Source: Bacillota bacterium (GTDB lineage: Bacteria > Bacillota > Clostridia > Oscillospirales > Acutalibacteraceae). Taken from it: DNA of 64,000 nt. A program made the position numbers and the translations under genes. The notes below the pieces were generated by a model. The model saw nothing but the letters and a program-made list of their open reading frames with translations, did not search any database and had not been told where the DNA came from. Each line of letters begins with the position of its first letter. The stretch's first letter is position 1. This document shows, piece by piece, positions 25,067 to 32,716 of this stretch. The stretch is from contig JAEWYE010000051.1 in NCBI GenBank assembly GCA_023458755.1, positions 45,253 to 109,252 of the forward strand, given 5' to 3'.

Positions 25067-25816
25067 TCAGATTTCCTTATTTGAAATATCTTTCTGCGCA
25101 TCTTCCAATATGCGTTTATCTTCCTTGGTAAGTTCCGCCTTCGCTAACATATCCGGGCGCAGTCTTGCCGTGCGGATTAACGACTGACGGTGCCGCCACG
25201 CGGCAACATTAGCATGATGTCCGGTCATGAGTTCCGGCGGAACACTGCGACCGCGCCAGTCTGCCGGGCGCGTGTACTGGGGGTATTCCAGCAGGCCGTT
25301 AAAATGGCTTTCTTCCTGAAAACAAAGCTCATCGGACAGTACGCCGTCGATCATGCGGCTGACGGAATCGGCAAGAACCAGCGCAGGCAGTTCGCCGCCC
25401 GTAACCACATAATCACCGATTGAAATCTGCTCGTCCACATAAGCGTCCAGCACACGTTCGTCAATACCTTCATAATGCCCGCAAAGGATGGCAATATTCT
25501 CATACTGTGCCAATTCTTTTACCCTTTGCTGCGTAAGTACCTTTCCAAGCGGAGACATGTAAATCAAATGCGGTTTTTTGCCAAGATGCTGAACCAAATC
25601 GTCGATGCACGCGGCAATCGGCTCTGCCATGAGCAGCATGCCCATACCGCCGCCGAACGGGCAGTCATCCACACGATTGTGCTTGTTGTTGGCGTAATCG
25701 CGTATTTGGTGGCAGCAAACCTGCAGAGCACCTTTTTTGCGGGCTCTGCCTACAATGCTTTCCGCCATAACCGTTTCACACATATCTGGGAAAAGGGTGA
25801 GCAAATCAATCCGCAT
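25067..25816 (-). CDS. trmD: tRNA (guanine-37-N1)-methyltransferase TrmD
   Basis: 249-residue SPOUT methyltransferase that makes m1G37 and prevents frameshifting. The N-terminus MRIDLLTLFPDM, the DYANNKHNRVDDCPFGGGMGM loop region and the knotted SAM site (LCGHYEGIDERV, SIGDYVVTGGELPALV) are clear. ATG 25816 overlaps the rimM end by 11 bp; TTG 25822 is a possible earlier start. rplS, the usual next gene, is not downstream; HPr is. Confidence 0.97.
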   Translation of the reverse strand: MRIDLLTLFPDMCETVMAESIVGRARKKGALQVCCHQIRDYANNKHNRVDDCPFGGGMGMLLMAEPIAACIDDLVQHLGKKPHLIYMSPLGKVLTQQRVKELAQYENIAILCGHYEGIDERVLDAYVDEQISIGDYVVTGGELPALVLADSVSRMIDGVLSDELCFQEESHFNGLLEYPQYTRPADWRGRSVPPELMTGHHANVAAWRHRQSLIRTARLRPDMLAKAELTKEDKRILEDAQKDISNKEI

Positions 25817-26324
25817 CGTCAAAAATTCCTTTCATCGGCCGAATCATTATGGTTCCGCTCTCCACATCCGTTGTGACAATCACGCTTGCAATGGCGGGAA
25901 CCAGATACTCTTTTTTGTCGTCTGCCGTTACCTGATACACATCGTTGGCGCCGGTGCGCAGCACGTCGGTGAGTTTACCGTAGCGAATGCCGGTGTCCGC
26001 GTCGAGAACGGAAAGACCGATGATATCCTGAATAAAGAAACGTCCCTGCGGCAGCTTAACATCTTTTCGGTTCAAATAAAGCACTTTGCCGCGCAGAGTA
26101 TCGCCCTGCGTTGCGCTTTCCACCCCTTCGAGCGTCAGAAGCAACAGCGTTTTATGTGGGCGTGATGCTAAAACTTTCACAGATTGTGTGCCCTGTTTGT
26201 CCCAATAAAGGGTTTGAATCGGCTTTAAAAACTCGGCGGAATCGCACCACGGTTCCAGGCGCAATTCGCCCTTCACCCCGTGTGTACCGACGATTCTGCC
26301 CGCCTCCAAATATTGATCTGGCAT
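25806..26324 (-). CDS. rimM: Ribosome maturation factor RimM
   Basis: 172 residues. Binds S19 and helps assemble the 30S head. The N-terminal RimM barrel has LEAGRIVGTHGVKGELRLEP, and a PRC barrel follows (FIQDIIGLSVLDADTGIRYG, then YLVPAIASVIVTTDVESG). ATG 26324 has GGAGG 8 nt upstream. It is separated from khpA by folT, copA and csoR, although in most Firmicutes it follows khpA directly. An extended -10 (TGCTATAGA) 30-40 bases upstream might give it its own promoter; otherwise it could be read from the copper promoter. Confidence 0.96.
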   Translation of the reverse strand: MPDQYLEAGRIVGTHGVKGELRLEPWCDSAEFLKPIQTLYWDKQGTQSVKVLASRPHKTLLLLTLEGVESATQGDTLRGKVLYLNRKDVKLPQGRFFIQDIIGLSVLDADTGIRYGKLTDVLRTGANDVYQVTADDKKEYLVPAIASVIVTTDVESGTIMIRPMKGIFDDAD

Positions 26325-26382
26325 ATTCTTGTCCTCCAAAATTTTAATTGTCTATAGCATTTCCATCCTAGACGGCACACGC

Positions 26383-26652
26383 TTACTTCGAAAGTTTGTC
26401 CATAACGGACATGATTTCCTCGATTTTTTCGTCTTCATTCCCCTGTTGGAAAGCTTCTTTCACGCAGGAACCCAAGTGCGCATGAATAATTTCTTTGTTT
26501 GCCTTGTGTAAAATCGCTTCGGTCGCCATAATTTGATTGGAAATATCAATGCAGTAACGGTCTTCCTCCACCATTTTTAGAAGGCCGTCAAGCTGACCTC
26601 TGGCAGTTTTTAAAAGACGCGTGATTTTCTGTTTGTCCGCTTTCATCTTCAT
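26383..26652 (-). CDS. csoR: Copper-sensing repressor CsoR
   Basis: 89-residue helical repressor of the CsoR/RcnR family. It starts KITRLLKTARGQLDGLLKMV; the Cu(I) ligands fit the Cys...His-x3-Cys pattern, with Cys in DRYCIDI and His/Cys in HLGSC. Cu(I) binding releases it from operators such as the palindrome upstream of copA. ATG 26652 has AGAGG 6 nt upstream; the ORF continues upstream without support. It follows copA, so it is probably autoregulated in the same operon. A sensor for another metal is possible, but the copA context favours copper. Confidence 0.92.
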   Translation of the reverse strand: MKMKADKQKITRLLKTARGQLDGLLKMVEEDRYCIDISNQIMATEAILHKANKEIIHAHLGSCVKEAFQQGNEDEKIEEIMSVMDKLSK

Positions 26653-26741
26653 CCATTTCCTCTCCGGAATTGGATATCCAAAAAAAGAAAAACTTAATGA
26701 AAGATTTCCTTTTAATCGATTCCACCAATAAATATAACCGA

Positions 26742-26763
26742 GGGCTGCACATTGTGCAACCCC
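26742..26763 (-). terminator. Weak hairpin after copA
   Basis: GGGCTGCAC / GTGCAACCC with one mismatch and a 3-nt loop lies 18 bases past the copA stop. The following bases on the minus strand are only moderately T-rich, so read-through into csoR is likely. Confidence 0.35.
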
Positions 26764-26780
26764 CCGGCCGATATTTTCAA

Positions 26781-26999
26781 TCAATCTTTTTCATCTGTGA
26801 TGGCGGCTACGTCATAGCCGGCATCCGTCACCGCGTTTGTGAGTTCATGGTCGTCCACTTTTTCCGTAAGGGTAACGGTTGCAATTTTTTTTGCAAGATC
26901 CACCGTTGCGCTTACGCCTGCAATGGCATTCAAAGCTTTTTCCACTCTGGCCTTGCAGTGTTCACAGCTCATACCTTCGATTGCGATTACTTTTTTCAT
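26781..26999 (-). CDS. Possible internal start giving a separate CopZ-like copper chaperone
   Basis: The last 72 codons of copA encode a complete heavy-metal-associated domain starting MKKVIAIEGMSCEHCKA. Its ATG at 26999 has a good AAAGGA site 11 nt upstream, in the copA frame. This is the layout of a separate copZ gene whose stop-and-restart with copA has been lost. It could be made both as a CopA tail and as a free chaperone. Not proven by sequence. Confidence 0.5.
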   Translation of the reverse strand: MKKVIAIEGMSCEHCKARVEKALNAIAGVSATVDLAKKIATVTLTEKVDDHELTNAVTDAGYDVAAITDEKD

Positions 27000-29324
27000 A
27001 AAATGATCATTCCTTTCGCTTTCTAATGTTTGTATGGTTTGTTTGGGTTGAAAACGTTTTGGCTGAAACCACCTTAACCGTAACGCGTTGGAAACCACGC
27101 AGACAGAACTCATGCTCATGGCCGCCGCACCGAACATAGGATTCAGTTTCCAGCCGAGCAGGGAGAAAAACACACCCGCCGCAAGCGGAATACCGATGCT
27201 GTTGTAAAAGAACGCCCAGAACAGATTCTGCTTGATATTGCGAATAACCGCTTTGCTGAGCTGTATGGCGGTAACGGCATCCAGCAAATCGTTTTTGATA
27301 AGCACAATATCCGCTGACTCGATGGCAATATCCGTTCCCGCACCGATAGCGATTCCCACATCCGCTCTTGCCAAAGCTGGAGCATCGTTGATACCGTCGC
27401 CAACCATGGCAACCTTTTTTCCGCTTTCCTGAAGCTTGCGGATTTCGCTCTCTTTATCCTGCGGCAGAACCTCCGCAACCACTCGGTCGATATTCAGCTG
27501 TCTGCGAATGGCTTCGGCGGTTTTTTGATTATCACCGGTAAGCATGACAACATCGATTCCCATTGCTTTGAATTGCTCGATTGCTTCCTGACTGGTAGGC
27601 TTGACCACATCGGCAGCCGCGAGAACACCAAGAAGCTTTTTGCCGTTTGCAAAATACAGCGGCGTTTTTCCGTCTTTTGCAAAAACATCGCAAATGTCTT
27701 TGCAAACAGAACTGTCAATTCGCTGATCGTTCATCCATGCGAGGTTTCCCGCAAAATATTGTTCCCCATCTATTGCCCCCGCAATCCCCCTACCGGACAC
27801 GGAAACAAATTCCGTAACATTTTTTAATGCAATGCCATCTTCTTCCGCTTTTTGAACGATTGCATCCGCCAGCGGATGTTCTGAGAGTTTTTCAAGCGAA
27901 GCGGCAATTTGCAGAAGCTGTTGTTCGGTTATTCCGGCCGTCACCGTCATATCGGTTACCTTTGGTTTTCCTTCGGTAATCGTACCGGTTTTATCCAAAA
28001 CAACGGTCTGAACCGTATGCGCGGTTTCCAACGCCTCCGCGGATTTTATCAAGATTCCGTTTGCCGCGCCCCTGCCGGTTCCCACCATAATGGCGACCGG
28101 AGTGGCTAATCCCAGCGCACACGGGCACGAAATGACCAACACCGCAATCCCGATGGAGAGTGCAAACTCAAACGATTGCCCCAAAAGCAGCCAAATCACC
28201 GTTGCGAGCACAGCAATACCGATTACAATCGGAACAAAAACCGCGCTGATTATATCCGCCAGCTTGGCGATAGGCGCTTTGGACGCGCTTGCGTCCTCTA
28301 CAAGTTGAATGATTTGCGCAAGTGTGGTGTCATTGCCGACCTTTTGGGCTTTCATTTTAAAATAACCGGATTTGTTGATGGAAGCGGCAATAACCGAATC
28401 ACCGGCCTGTTTCTCAACCGGGATACTTTCACCGGTCAAGGCCGACTGATCGACCGCGGAGCTGCCTTCGACAAGAATTCCGTCCACCGGAACGCTCTGC
28501 CCCGGACGGACAACCACGATGTCATCAATCACAACGTCTTCTACCGGAATTTCCTGTTCCTGCCCGTTTCGCAAAACGGTCGCTGTTTTCGGCGCCAAAT
28601 CCATCAGCTTGCGAATGGCATCGGAGGTTTTTCCTTTTGAACGCGTTTCCAAAAATTTTCCGAGCGTAATCAAGGTTAAAATGGTTGCGGCGGATTCAAA
28701 ATACAAGTCCATGGAATACCGTTCCACAATCTGCATTTCATTATGCCCCAAACCGTACCCGATTTGAAAAACAGCAGCAATTCCGTAAACCAAAGCTGCC
28801 GACGAGCCGATGGCAATCAAAGAATCCATATTGGGCGAGCCGCGAAACAGCGTTTTAAAACCAACCTGATAATAGGCGCGGTTGATAAAAACAATCGGCA
28901 GTGTCAGCATAAACTGCAAAAACGCAAATGTAAGCGCGTTCTGCGTGCCGTGCAGCCATTCCGGCAGATAAAAATGGAGCATATGTCCCATGGAAACATA
29001 CAAAAGCGGAATCAAAAATGCAAAAGAAACAATCAGGCGAACCTTCATTTCTTTGATTTTTGCTTCAACCGGATTTCCGGTAACCTCGGCTTTAGAAACG
29101 GATGCTTTTTGCTGTGCCGGAACAGACGCGCCGTATCCGGCATTCGAAACTGCCTGAATAATTTTTGTGCTATCCAAAACCGTATCGTCATACGAAACCG
29201 ACATGCTGTTTGTCAGCAGATTCACATTCACCGAATCAACGCCGCTCAGTTTTTTCACGCTTTTTTCCACATGAGCGGAACAAGCGGAGCAGGTCATTCC
29301 GGTTACATTAAATTTTTGATCCAT
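26781..29324 (-). CDS. copA: Copper-translocating P1B-ATPase CopA with N- and C-terminal metal-binding domains
   Basis: 847-residue Cu(I)-exporting ATPase. The N-terminal HMA domain has GMTCSACSAHV (C12/C15). The membrane domain carries SCPCALGLATP (CPC site), the phosphorylation loop DKTGTIT, TGDNQKTA and the hinge GDGINDAPALA. After the last helices and a Q/P/K linker, a second HMA domain (GMSCEHC) forms the C-terminus; most bacterial CopA proteins end before this. It detoxifies the cytosol by pumping Cu+ out. ATG start with GAGG 7 nt upstream, under a promoter with a CsoR operator. Confidence 0.96.
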   Translation of the reverse strand: MDQKFNVTGMTCSACSAHVEKSVKKLSGVDSVNVNLLTNSMSVSYDDTVLDSTKIIQAVSNAGYGASVPAQQKASVSKAEVTGNPVEAKIKEMKVRLIVSFAFLIPLLYVSMGHMLHFYLPEWLHGTQNALTFAFLQFMLTLPIVFINRAYYQVGFKTLFRGSPNMDSLIAIGSSAALVYGIAAVFQIGYGLGHNEMQIVERYSMDLYFESAATILTLITLGKFLETRSKGKTSDAIRKLMDLAPKTATVLRNGQEQEIPVEDVVIDDIVVVRPGQSVPVDGILVEGSSAVDQSALTGESIPVEKQAGDSVIAASINKSGYFKMKAQKVGNDTTLAQIIQLVEDASASKAPIAKLADIISAVFVPIVIGIAVLATVIWLLLGQSFEFALSIGIAVLVISCPCALGLATPVAIMVGTGRGAANGILIKSAEALETAHTVQTVVLDKTGTITEGKPKVTDMTVTAGITEQQLLQIAASLEKLSEHPLADAIVQKAEEDGIALKNVTEFVSVSGRGIAGAIDGEQYFAGNLAWMNDQRIDSSVCKDICDVFAKDGKTPLYFANGKKLLGVLAAADVVKPTSQEAIEQFKAMGIDVVMLTGDNQKTAEAIRRQLNIDRVVAEVLPQDKESEIRKLQESGKKVAMVGDGINDAPALARADVGIAIGAGTDIAIESADIVLIKNDLLDAVTAIQLSKAVIRNIKQNLFWAFFYNSIGIPLAAGVFFSLLGWKLNPMFGAAAMSMSSVCVVSNALRLRWFQPKRFQPKQTIQTLESERNDHFMKKVIAIEGMSCEHCKARVEKALNAIAGVSATVDLAKKIATVTLTEKVDDHELTNAVTDAGYDVAAITDEKD

Positions 29325-29337
29325 ATTGTCACCTCAC

Positions 29338-29357
29338 TACACCCCCTGTGGGGTGTA
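29338..29357. promoter_or_regulatory. CsoR operator upstream of copA
   Basis: Perfect palindrome TACACCCC-CTGT-GGGGTGTA, between the -10 element and the copA ribosome site. It resembles known CsoR sites with CCCC/GGGG half-sites. Confidence 0.88.
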
Positions 29358-29362
29358 CTTAT

Positions 29363-29391
29363 AGTGTACAGAATCAAATAAGATTTGTCAA
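29363..29391 (-). promoter_or_regulatory. Promoter of copA-csoR
   Basis: TTGACA (29391-29386), 17 bp, TACACT (29368-29363), followed at once by the CsoR palindrome. Confidence 0.75.
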
Positions 29392-29475
29392 TAGCAATTA
29401 TTATACAAACTATCTATTTTCTTCGGAGTAGTTTGGATCCATCTTCACCACGCAAAGACTATTTCATACACCGTT

Positions 29476-30027
29476 TTATGCTTTTTTTAATACAAGCACT
29501 TGCACTTTCTGAATAAATTTAAGAATAAAATACAGCATGGCAACATGGATCGGAAACAGAAAAAGCGTACTGATAAGGCGTGTGGAAAGCACTACGACAA
29601 ACGCGCGTCCGTACATGATAGAAAGCCACAGCGGATTGAGCAAAAAGTTAATTAGCAAAACCAGTATGCCATTTGCGACAAGCACCCGCCAAAGTGTTAC
29701 CGGCTTTTTGTACAGAAACAGACCGTAAACAAATCCGGTAAGAAATGCGTTAAAGGTAAAGCCCACAAAGAACGGGCCGGTCGGAAACAGAATATTCCCC
29801 AGAATATCACCGAGCACACCAACTAAACCGCCCACAACAGGGCCATAGAGCATTCCTGCAGCCGCAATCGCCAAAAAAGAAAACGAAAACTGCAAAAGGT
29901 TCGAAACGGAAACCGTAAAAAAGTTCAATATGATATTGAGTGCCGTCAGCACACCGCTTACGGCGAGCGACAGTATATTCTTCAGTTCATTTACGGAGGA
30001 ACGGATGGATGCATAAAATCCTTTCAA
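29476..30027 (-). CDS. folT: Folate ECF transporter S component FolT
   Basis: 183-residue integral membrane S component with about six helices. It binds folate and works with the shared EcfA/EcfA'/EcfT module, which is not in the window. GMLYGPVVGGLVGVLGDILG and the FVGFTFNAFLTGFVYG segment are typical of the FolT group. The start is TTG 30027 with AAAGGAG about 9 nt upstream. That ribosome site is held in a 12-bp hairpin, and a tetrahydrofolate riboswitch lies just upstream, which strongly supports folate as substrate. It lies between khpA and copA in an otherwise conserved operon. Confidence 0.92.
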   Translation of the reverse strand: MKGFYASIRSSVNELKNILSLAVSGVLTALNIILNFFTVSVSNLLQFSFSFLAIAAAGMLYGPVVGGLVGVLGDILGNILFPTGPFFVGFTFNAFLTGFVYGLFLYKKPVTLWRVLVANGILVLLINFLLNPLWLSIMYGRAFVVVLSTRLISTLFLFPIHVAMLYFILKFIQKVQVLVLKKA

Positions 30028-30036
30028 AATTAAAAA

Positions 30037-30066
30037 CTCCTTTATGTATGGTGCTACATAAAGGAG
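30037..30066 (-). promoter_or_regulatory. Hairpin sequestering the folT ribosome binding site
   Basis: CTCCTTTATGTA (30066-30055) pairs perfectly with TACATAAAGGAG (30048-30037), covering AAAGGAG. An alternative 9-bp pairing, TGCTACATA (30088-30080) with TATGTAGCA (30060-30052), would open it. The two are mutually exclusive. Confidence 0.88.
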
Positions 30067-30085
30067 GAAATCCTCGCGCTATGTA

Positions 30086-30226
30086 GCAGCGGGATGCGAA
30101 TTTTGTACCACAAGTTTCCTTTTCGTCCGTCCGACAACTCCCCGTTCGGACGGCACTTCATACACATTTGTAAAAGAATTTCATTCCAAAAAACAAATGT
30201 GTACAGCGCACAAAATTCTACTCTGC
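30086..30226 (-). promoter_or_regulatory. Tetrahydrofolate (THF, folT-type) riboswitch aptamer
   Basis: The 5' side reads GCAGAGTAGAATTTTGTGCG and the 3' side GGTACAAAATTCGCATCCCG then CTGC, matching the conserved AGAGUAG and GCAUCC-GCU blocks of the THF aptamer. Outer pairing is GCAG/CTGC, then AATTTTGT/ACAAAATT. Two long hairpins lie inside: ACACATTTGT/ACAAATGTGT, and one with CCGTCCGA/TCGGACGG. At 141 nt it is longer than the usual 90-100 because of these arms. Confidence 0.83.
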
Positions 30227-30263
30227 ATTTTGATTCTTTATGAAATTATTTGCTTAAAAATTA

Positions 30264-30289
30264 GGGCTGCAACACGCATGTTGCAGCCC
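30264..30289 (-). terminator. Terminator of the ylxM-ffh-rpsP-khpA operon
   Basis: GGGCTGCAACA (30264-30274) pairs perfectly with TGTTGCAGCCC (30279-30289); on the minus strand TAATTTTTAAG follows. It ends transcription after khpA and separates it from folT. Confidence 0.93.
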
Positions 30290-30300
30290 CAAGCCTGTGC

Positions 30301-30534
30301 TTAATCAATTTCTACCGAAATTTTGCTATTGTTACGGGTAGCCGCTGCACGCATAACGACGCGCACCGCTTTTGCGATACGTCCCTGCTTGCCGATTACC
30401 CTGCCCATGTCGTCTTCGGCAACATGAAGATGATAAACCACAGATCCGTCCTCAGCAGGCTCGTCCACGTCCACCTTTACAGCGTCCGGATTTTCAACAA
30501 GCCCCTGTGCAATTGTAACGAGCAATTCTTCCAT
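30301..30534 (-). CDS. khpA: KH-domain RNA-binding protein KhpA
   Basis: 77 residues with one KH domain; the GxxG loop is GKQG in DDMGRVIGKQGRIAKAVR. KhpA pairs with KhpB and binds many RNAs, affecting division and cell length in pneumococcus. It follows rpsP by 18 bases, the conserved Firmicute order. ATG start with GGAGG 8 nt upstream. Confidence 0.95.
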   Translation of the reverse strand: MEELLVTIAQGLVENPDAVKVDVDEPAEDGSVVYHLHVAEDDMGRVIGKQGRIAKAVRVVMRAAATRNNSKISVEID

Positions 30535-30552
30535 CGGTATATCCTCCGATTC

Positions 30553-30795
30553 TTACAGGACACCGTGTTTTTTGAAAAGCGCTTTCACAGTGTCAGTCGG
30601 CTGCGCGCCGTTTGCGATCCATTTTTTTGCTTTTTCCGCGTCTACTTTGACAACGGACGGATCCTCGAGGGGATTGTAATAGCCGATTTCTTCAATGAAA
30701 CGGCCGTCACGCGGGAAACGGGAATCCGCTACAACAATACGATAGAAAGGAGCTTTGTTTGCGCCCATTCTGCGAAGTCTGATTTTTACTGCCAT
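30553..30795 (-). CDS. rpsP: 30S ribosomal protein S16
   Basis: 80 residues, full length. The N-terminus MAVKIRLRRMGANKAPFYRI and EEIGYYNPLEDPSVVKVD are diagnostic. Part of the 30S body and needed for its assembly. ATG start with GGAGG upstream; between ffh and khpA. Confidence 0.99.
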   Translation of the reverse strand: MAVKIRLRRMGANKAPFYRIVVADSRFPRDGRFIEEIGYYNPLEDPSVVKVDAEKAKKWIANGAQPTDTVKALFKKHGVL

Positions 30796-30881
30796 AATTA
30801 AGTTACCTCCAAAAGAATAAGAATTTATATCTTCACCAAAAGTGTTACCTTATTGGATGAATCCGTAATAAGTTCGAAATT

Positions 30882-32237
30882 TTAGAACGGCATACCGGGC
30901 ATTCCTCCCGGCGGCATACCGGGGAACCCGCCAAGACGGCGTTTTCCGCCCTTGCCCTTTACCATTTTCATCATTTTCTGCATACCCTCAAGGGATTTAA
31001 TCAAACGGTTAACGTCCTCCACCTTCATCCCGCACCCGGCGGCAATTCTGCGCTTGCGTGAGGGATTGATCAGTTCGGGCTTCGCGCGTTCCTCTTTGGT
31101 CATGGAAAGAATGATAGCCTGTGTGCGGTCCATTTGACGGTCGTCAATATCCACATCTTTGAGCTGTTTATCCATACCCGGAATTTTGGAAATCACATTT
31201 TTCAGCGGTCCCATTTTTTTAATCTGGGTGAACTGATCCAGCATATCGTTGAAATCCAGCTTATTCTGCATCAGCTTCTGCGCGGTGGCAGCAGCTGCCT
31301 TTTGATCAATTTTATTCTGCGCATCCTCAATCAAAGTAAGAACATCGCCCATGCCCAGAATACGGGATGCCATGCGGTCCGGATGGAACACTTCCAAATC
31401 GTCGAGCTTTTCGCCGATGCCCGCGTATTTGATTGGCTTGCCGGTAACGGCTCGCACGGAAAGCGCAGCGCCGCCGCGGGTGTCACCGTCCAGTTTAGTC
31501 AGAATCACACCGGTAATGCTTAATTTTTCATCAAAGGATTTCGCGACGTTTACGGCTTCCTGACCGGTCATGGAATCGACGACAAGCAGAATTTCATGCG
31601 GCTCCATCGCGTTTTTAATGTCTTTCAGCTCGTTCATCAATTCTTCGTCAATCTGCAAACGGCCGGCGGTATCAATGAGCATCATATCGTTGCCGTAATC
31701 ACGCGCATGCTTGAGCGCTTCTTTACAGATTTTTACCGGCTTTTCGGTACCCATTTCAAATACCGGAACACCGGCCTGTGAACCGACAACCTGCAGCTGC
31801 TTAATGGCGGCCGGGCGATAAATATCGCACGCAACCAGCAGCGGGCGGTGTCCCTGACTTTTCAGCATTTTTGCAAGCTTGCCGGCATGGGTGGTTTTAC
31901 CGGCGCCCTGCAGGCCGCAAAGCATAATAATTGCGGGCGGTTTCGACGGCGACGCAATTCTGGCTTCGCTGCCCCCCATCAAGTTGGTAAGCTCTTCGTT
32001 GACGATTTTAATTACCATCTGCGCAGGAGTCAGGCTCTCCATTACTTCGGAACCTACCGCGCGTTCGGTTACTTTATTCGTAAAATCTTTTGCGACTTTA
32101 TAGTTAACATCGGCCTCCAAAAGTGCAAGGCGAACCTCACGCATGGCCTCTTTTACATCTGCTTCTGTCAGTTTTCCTTTGGAACGAAGCCGTTTAAAGG
32201 AATTGGTCAGCTTTTCCGCAAGACCTTCAAATGCCAA
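30882..32237 (-). CDS. ffh: Signal recognition particle protein Ffh (SRP54)
   Basis: 451 residues with N, G and M domains. G motifs are GLQGAGKTTHAGKLA, DIYRPAA, DTAGRLQIDEEL and TKLDGDTRGG; the M domain has the RKRRIAAGCG RNA-binding helix and a Met/Gly-rich tail ending GGMPGMPF. It targets ribosomes with signal sequences to FtsY and SecYEG. The start is TTG 32237, 9 nt after AAAGGA. Next to ylxM, its usual partner. Confidence 0.99.
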   Translation of the reverse strand: MAFEGLAEKLTNSFKRLRSKGKLTEADVKEAMREVRLALLEADVNYKVAKDFTNKVTERAVGSEVMESLTPAQMVIKIVNEELTNLMGGSEARIASPSKPPAIIMLCGLQGAGKTTHAGKLAKMLKSQGHRPLLVACDIYRPAAIKQLQVVGSQAGVPVFEMGTEKPVKICKEALKHARDYGNDMMLIDTAGRLQIDEELMNELKDIKNAMEPHEILLVVDSMTGQEAVNVAKSFDEKLSITGVILTKLDGDTRGGAALSVRAVTGKPIKYAGIGEKLDDLEVFHPDRMASRILGMGDVLTLIEDAQNKIDQKAAAATAQKLMQNKLDFNDMLDQFTQIKKMGPLKNVISKIPGMDKQLKDVDIDDRQMDRTQAIILSMTKEERAKPELINPSRKRRIAAGCGMKVEDVNRLIKSLEGMQKMMKMVKGKGGKRRLGGFPGMPPGGMPGMPF

Positions 32238-32257
32238 AAAAATCAGTCCTTTCCCGA

Positions 32258-32620
32258 TTACTCGCTGAGCTTTTGCGCTAACTGGAGAATGTTCTGCGCA
32301 TTTTCCTCAATTTCGCGCGCGTATATAAAATGATTGTTATAATCCTGTATTTGCGCCGCGGCTTCGCGAATCTGCTCCAAACCGCTCTGCATTTCACGGA
32401 AGCGGCGGGCAAGTCCGAGCCGTTCTTCCATTTCCAAAAGCTGAAACTCGGCACGTTTAATCGAATCGCGTACACCCTGACGGGTAATGCCCTGATTATC
32501 CGCGATTTCGGCAAGGGATAAATCATCGTTGTAATAGTATTCAATTACCTCGCGCTGTTTTGGAGTAAGCATTTCTCCGTAGAAATCAAGCAGCAAGGAC
32601 AGTTCTAAATTCTTTGCCAT
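32258..32620 (-). CDS. ylxM: YlxM-family SRP-associated helix-turn-helix protein
   Basis: 120 residues. The sigma-70 region 4-like helix-turn-helix (LTPKQREVIEYYYNDDLSLA, then IADNQGITRQGVRDSIKRAE) is typical of YlxM. In streptococci YlxM modulates SRP GTPase activity. First gene of the ffh operon, behind a consensus promoter; ATG with GGGGG upstream. Confidence 0.95.
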   Translation of the reverse strand: MAKNLELSLLLDFYGEMLTPKQREVIEYYYNDDLSLAEIADNQGITRQGVRDSIKRAEFQLLEMEERLGLARRFREMQSGLEQIREAAAQIQDYNNHFIYAREIEENAQNILQLAQKLSE

Positions 32621-32638
32621 TTCTTTATCCCCCAGTGA

Positions 32639-32661
32639 ATGTAAAGGAATTTACTTTACAT
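32639..32661. promoter_or_regulatory. Inverted repeat in the ylxM 5' leader
   Basis: ATGTAAAG (32639-32646) and CTTTACAT (32654-32661), a perfect 8-bp inverted repeat with 7-nt spacer, just downstream of the -10. Candidate operator or mRNA hairpin; the binding factor is unknown. Confidence 0.55.
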
Positions 32662-32668
32662 GCTTTGA

Positions 32669-32697
32669 ATTATACAATATTCCGGTGCAAATGTCAA
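32669..32697 (-). promoter_or_regulatory. Consensus sigma-A promoter of ylxM-ffh-rpsP-khpA
   Basis: TTGACA (32697-32692), 17 bp, TATAAT (32674-32669): full consensus with optimal spacing. Confidence 0.93.
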
Positions 32698-32716
32698 GGA
32701 AAAAACACGAAACGGC

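Noticed and set aside
24898..25131. Plus-strand ORF between the HPr gene and trmD
   Set aside because: It partly overlaps trmD, has no ribosome site and shows no recognisable features.
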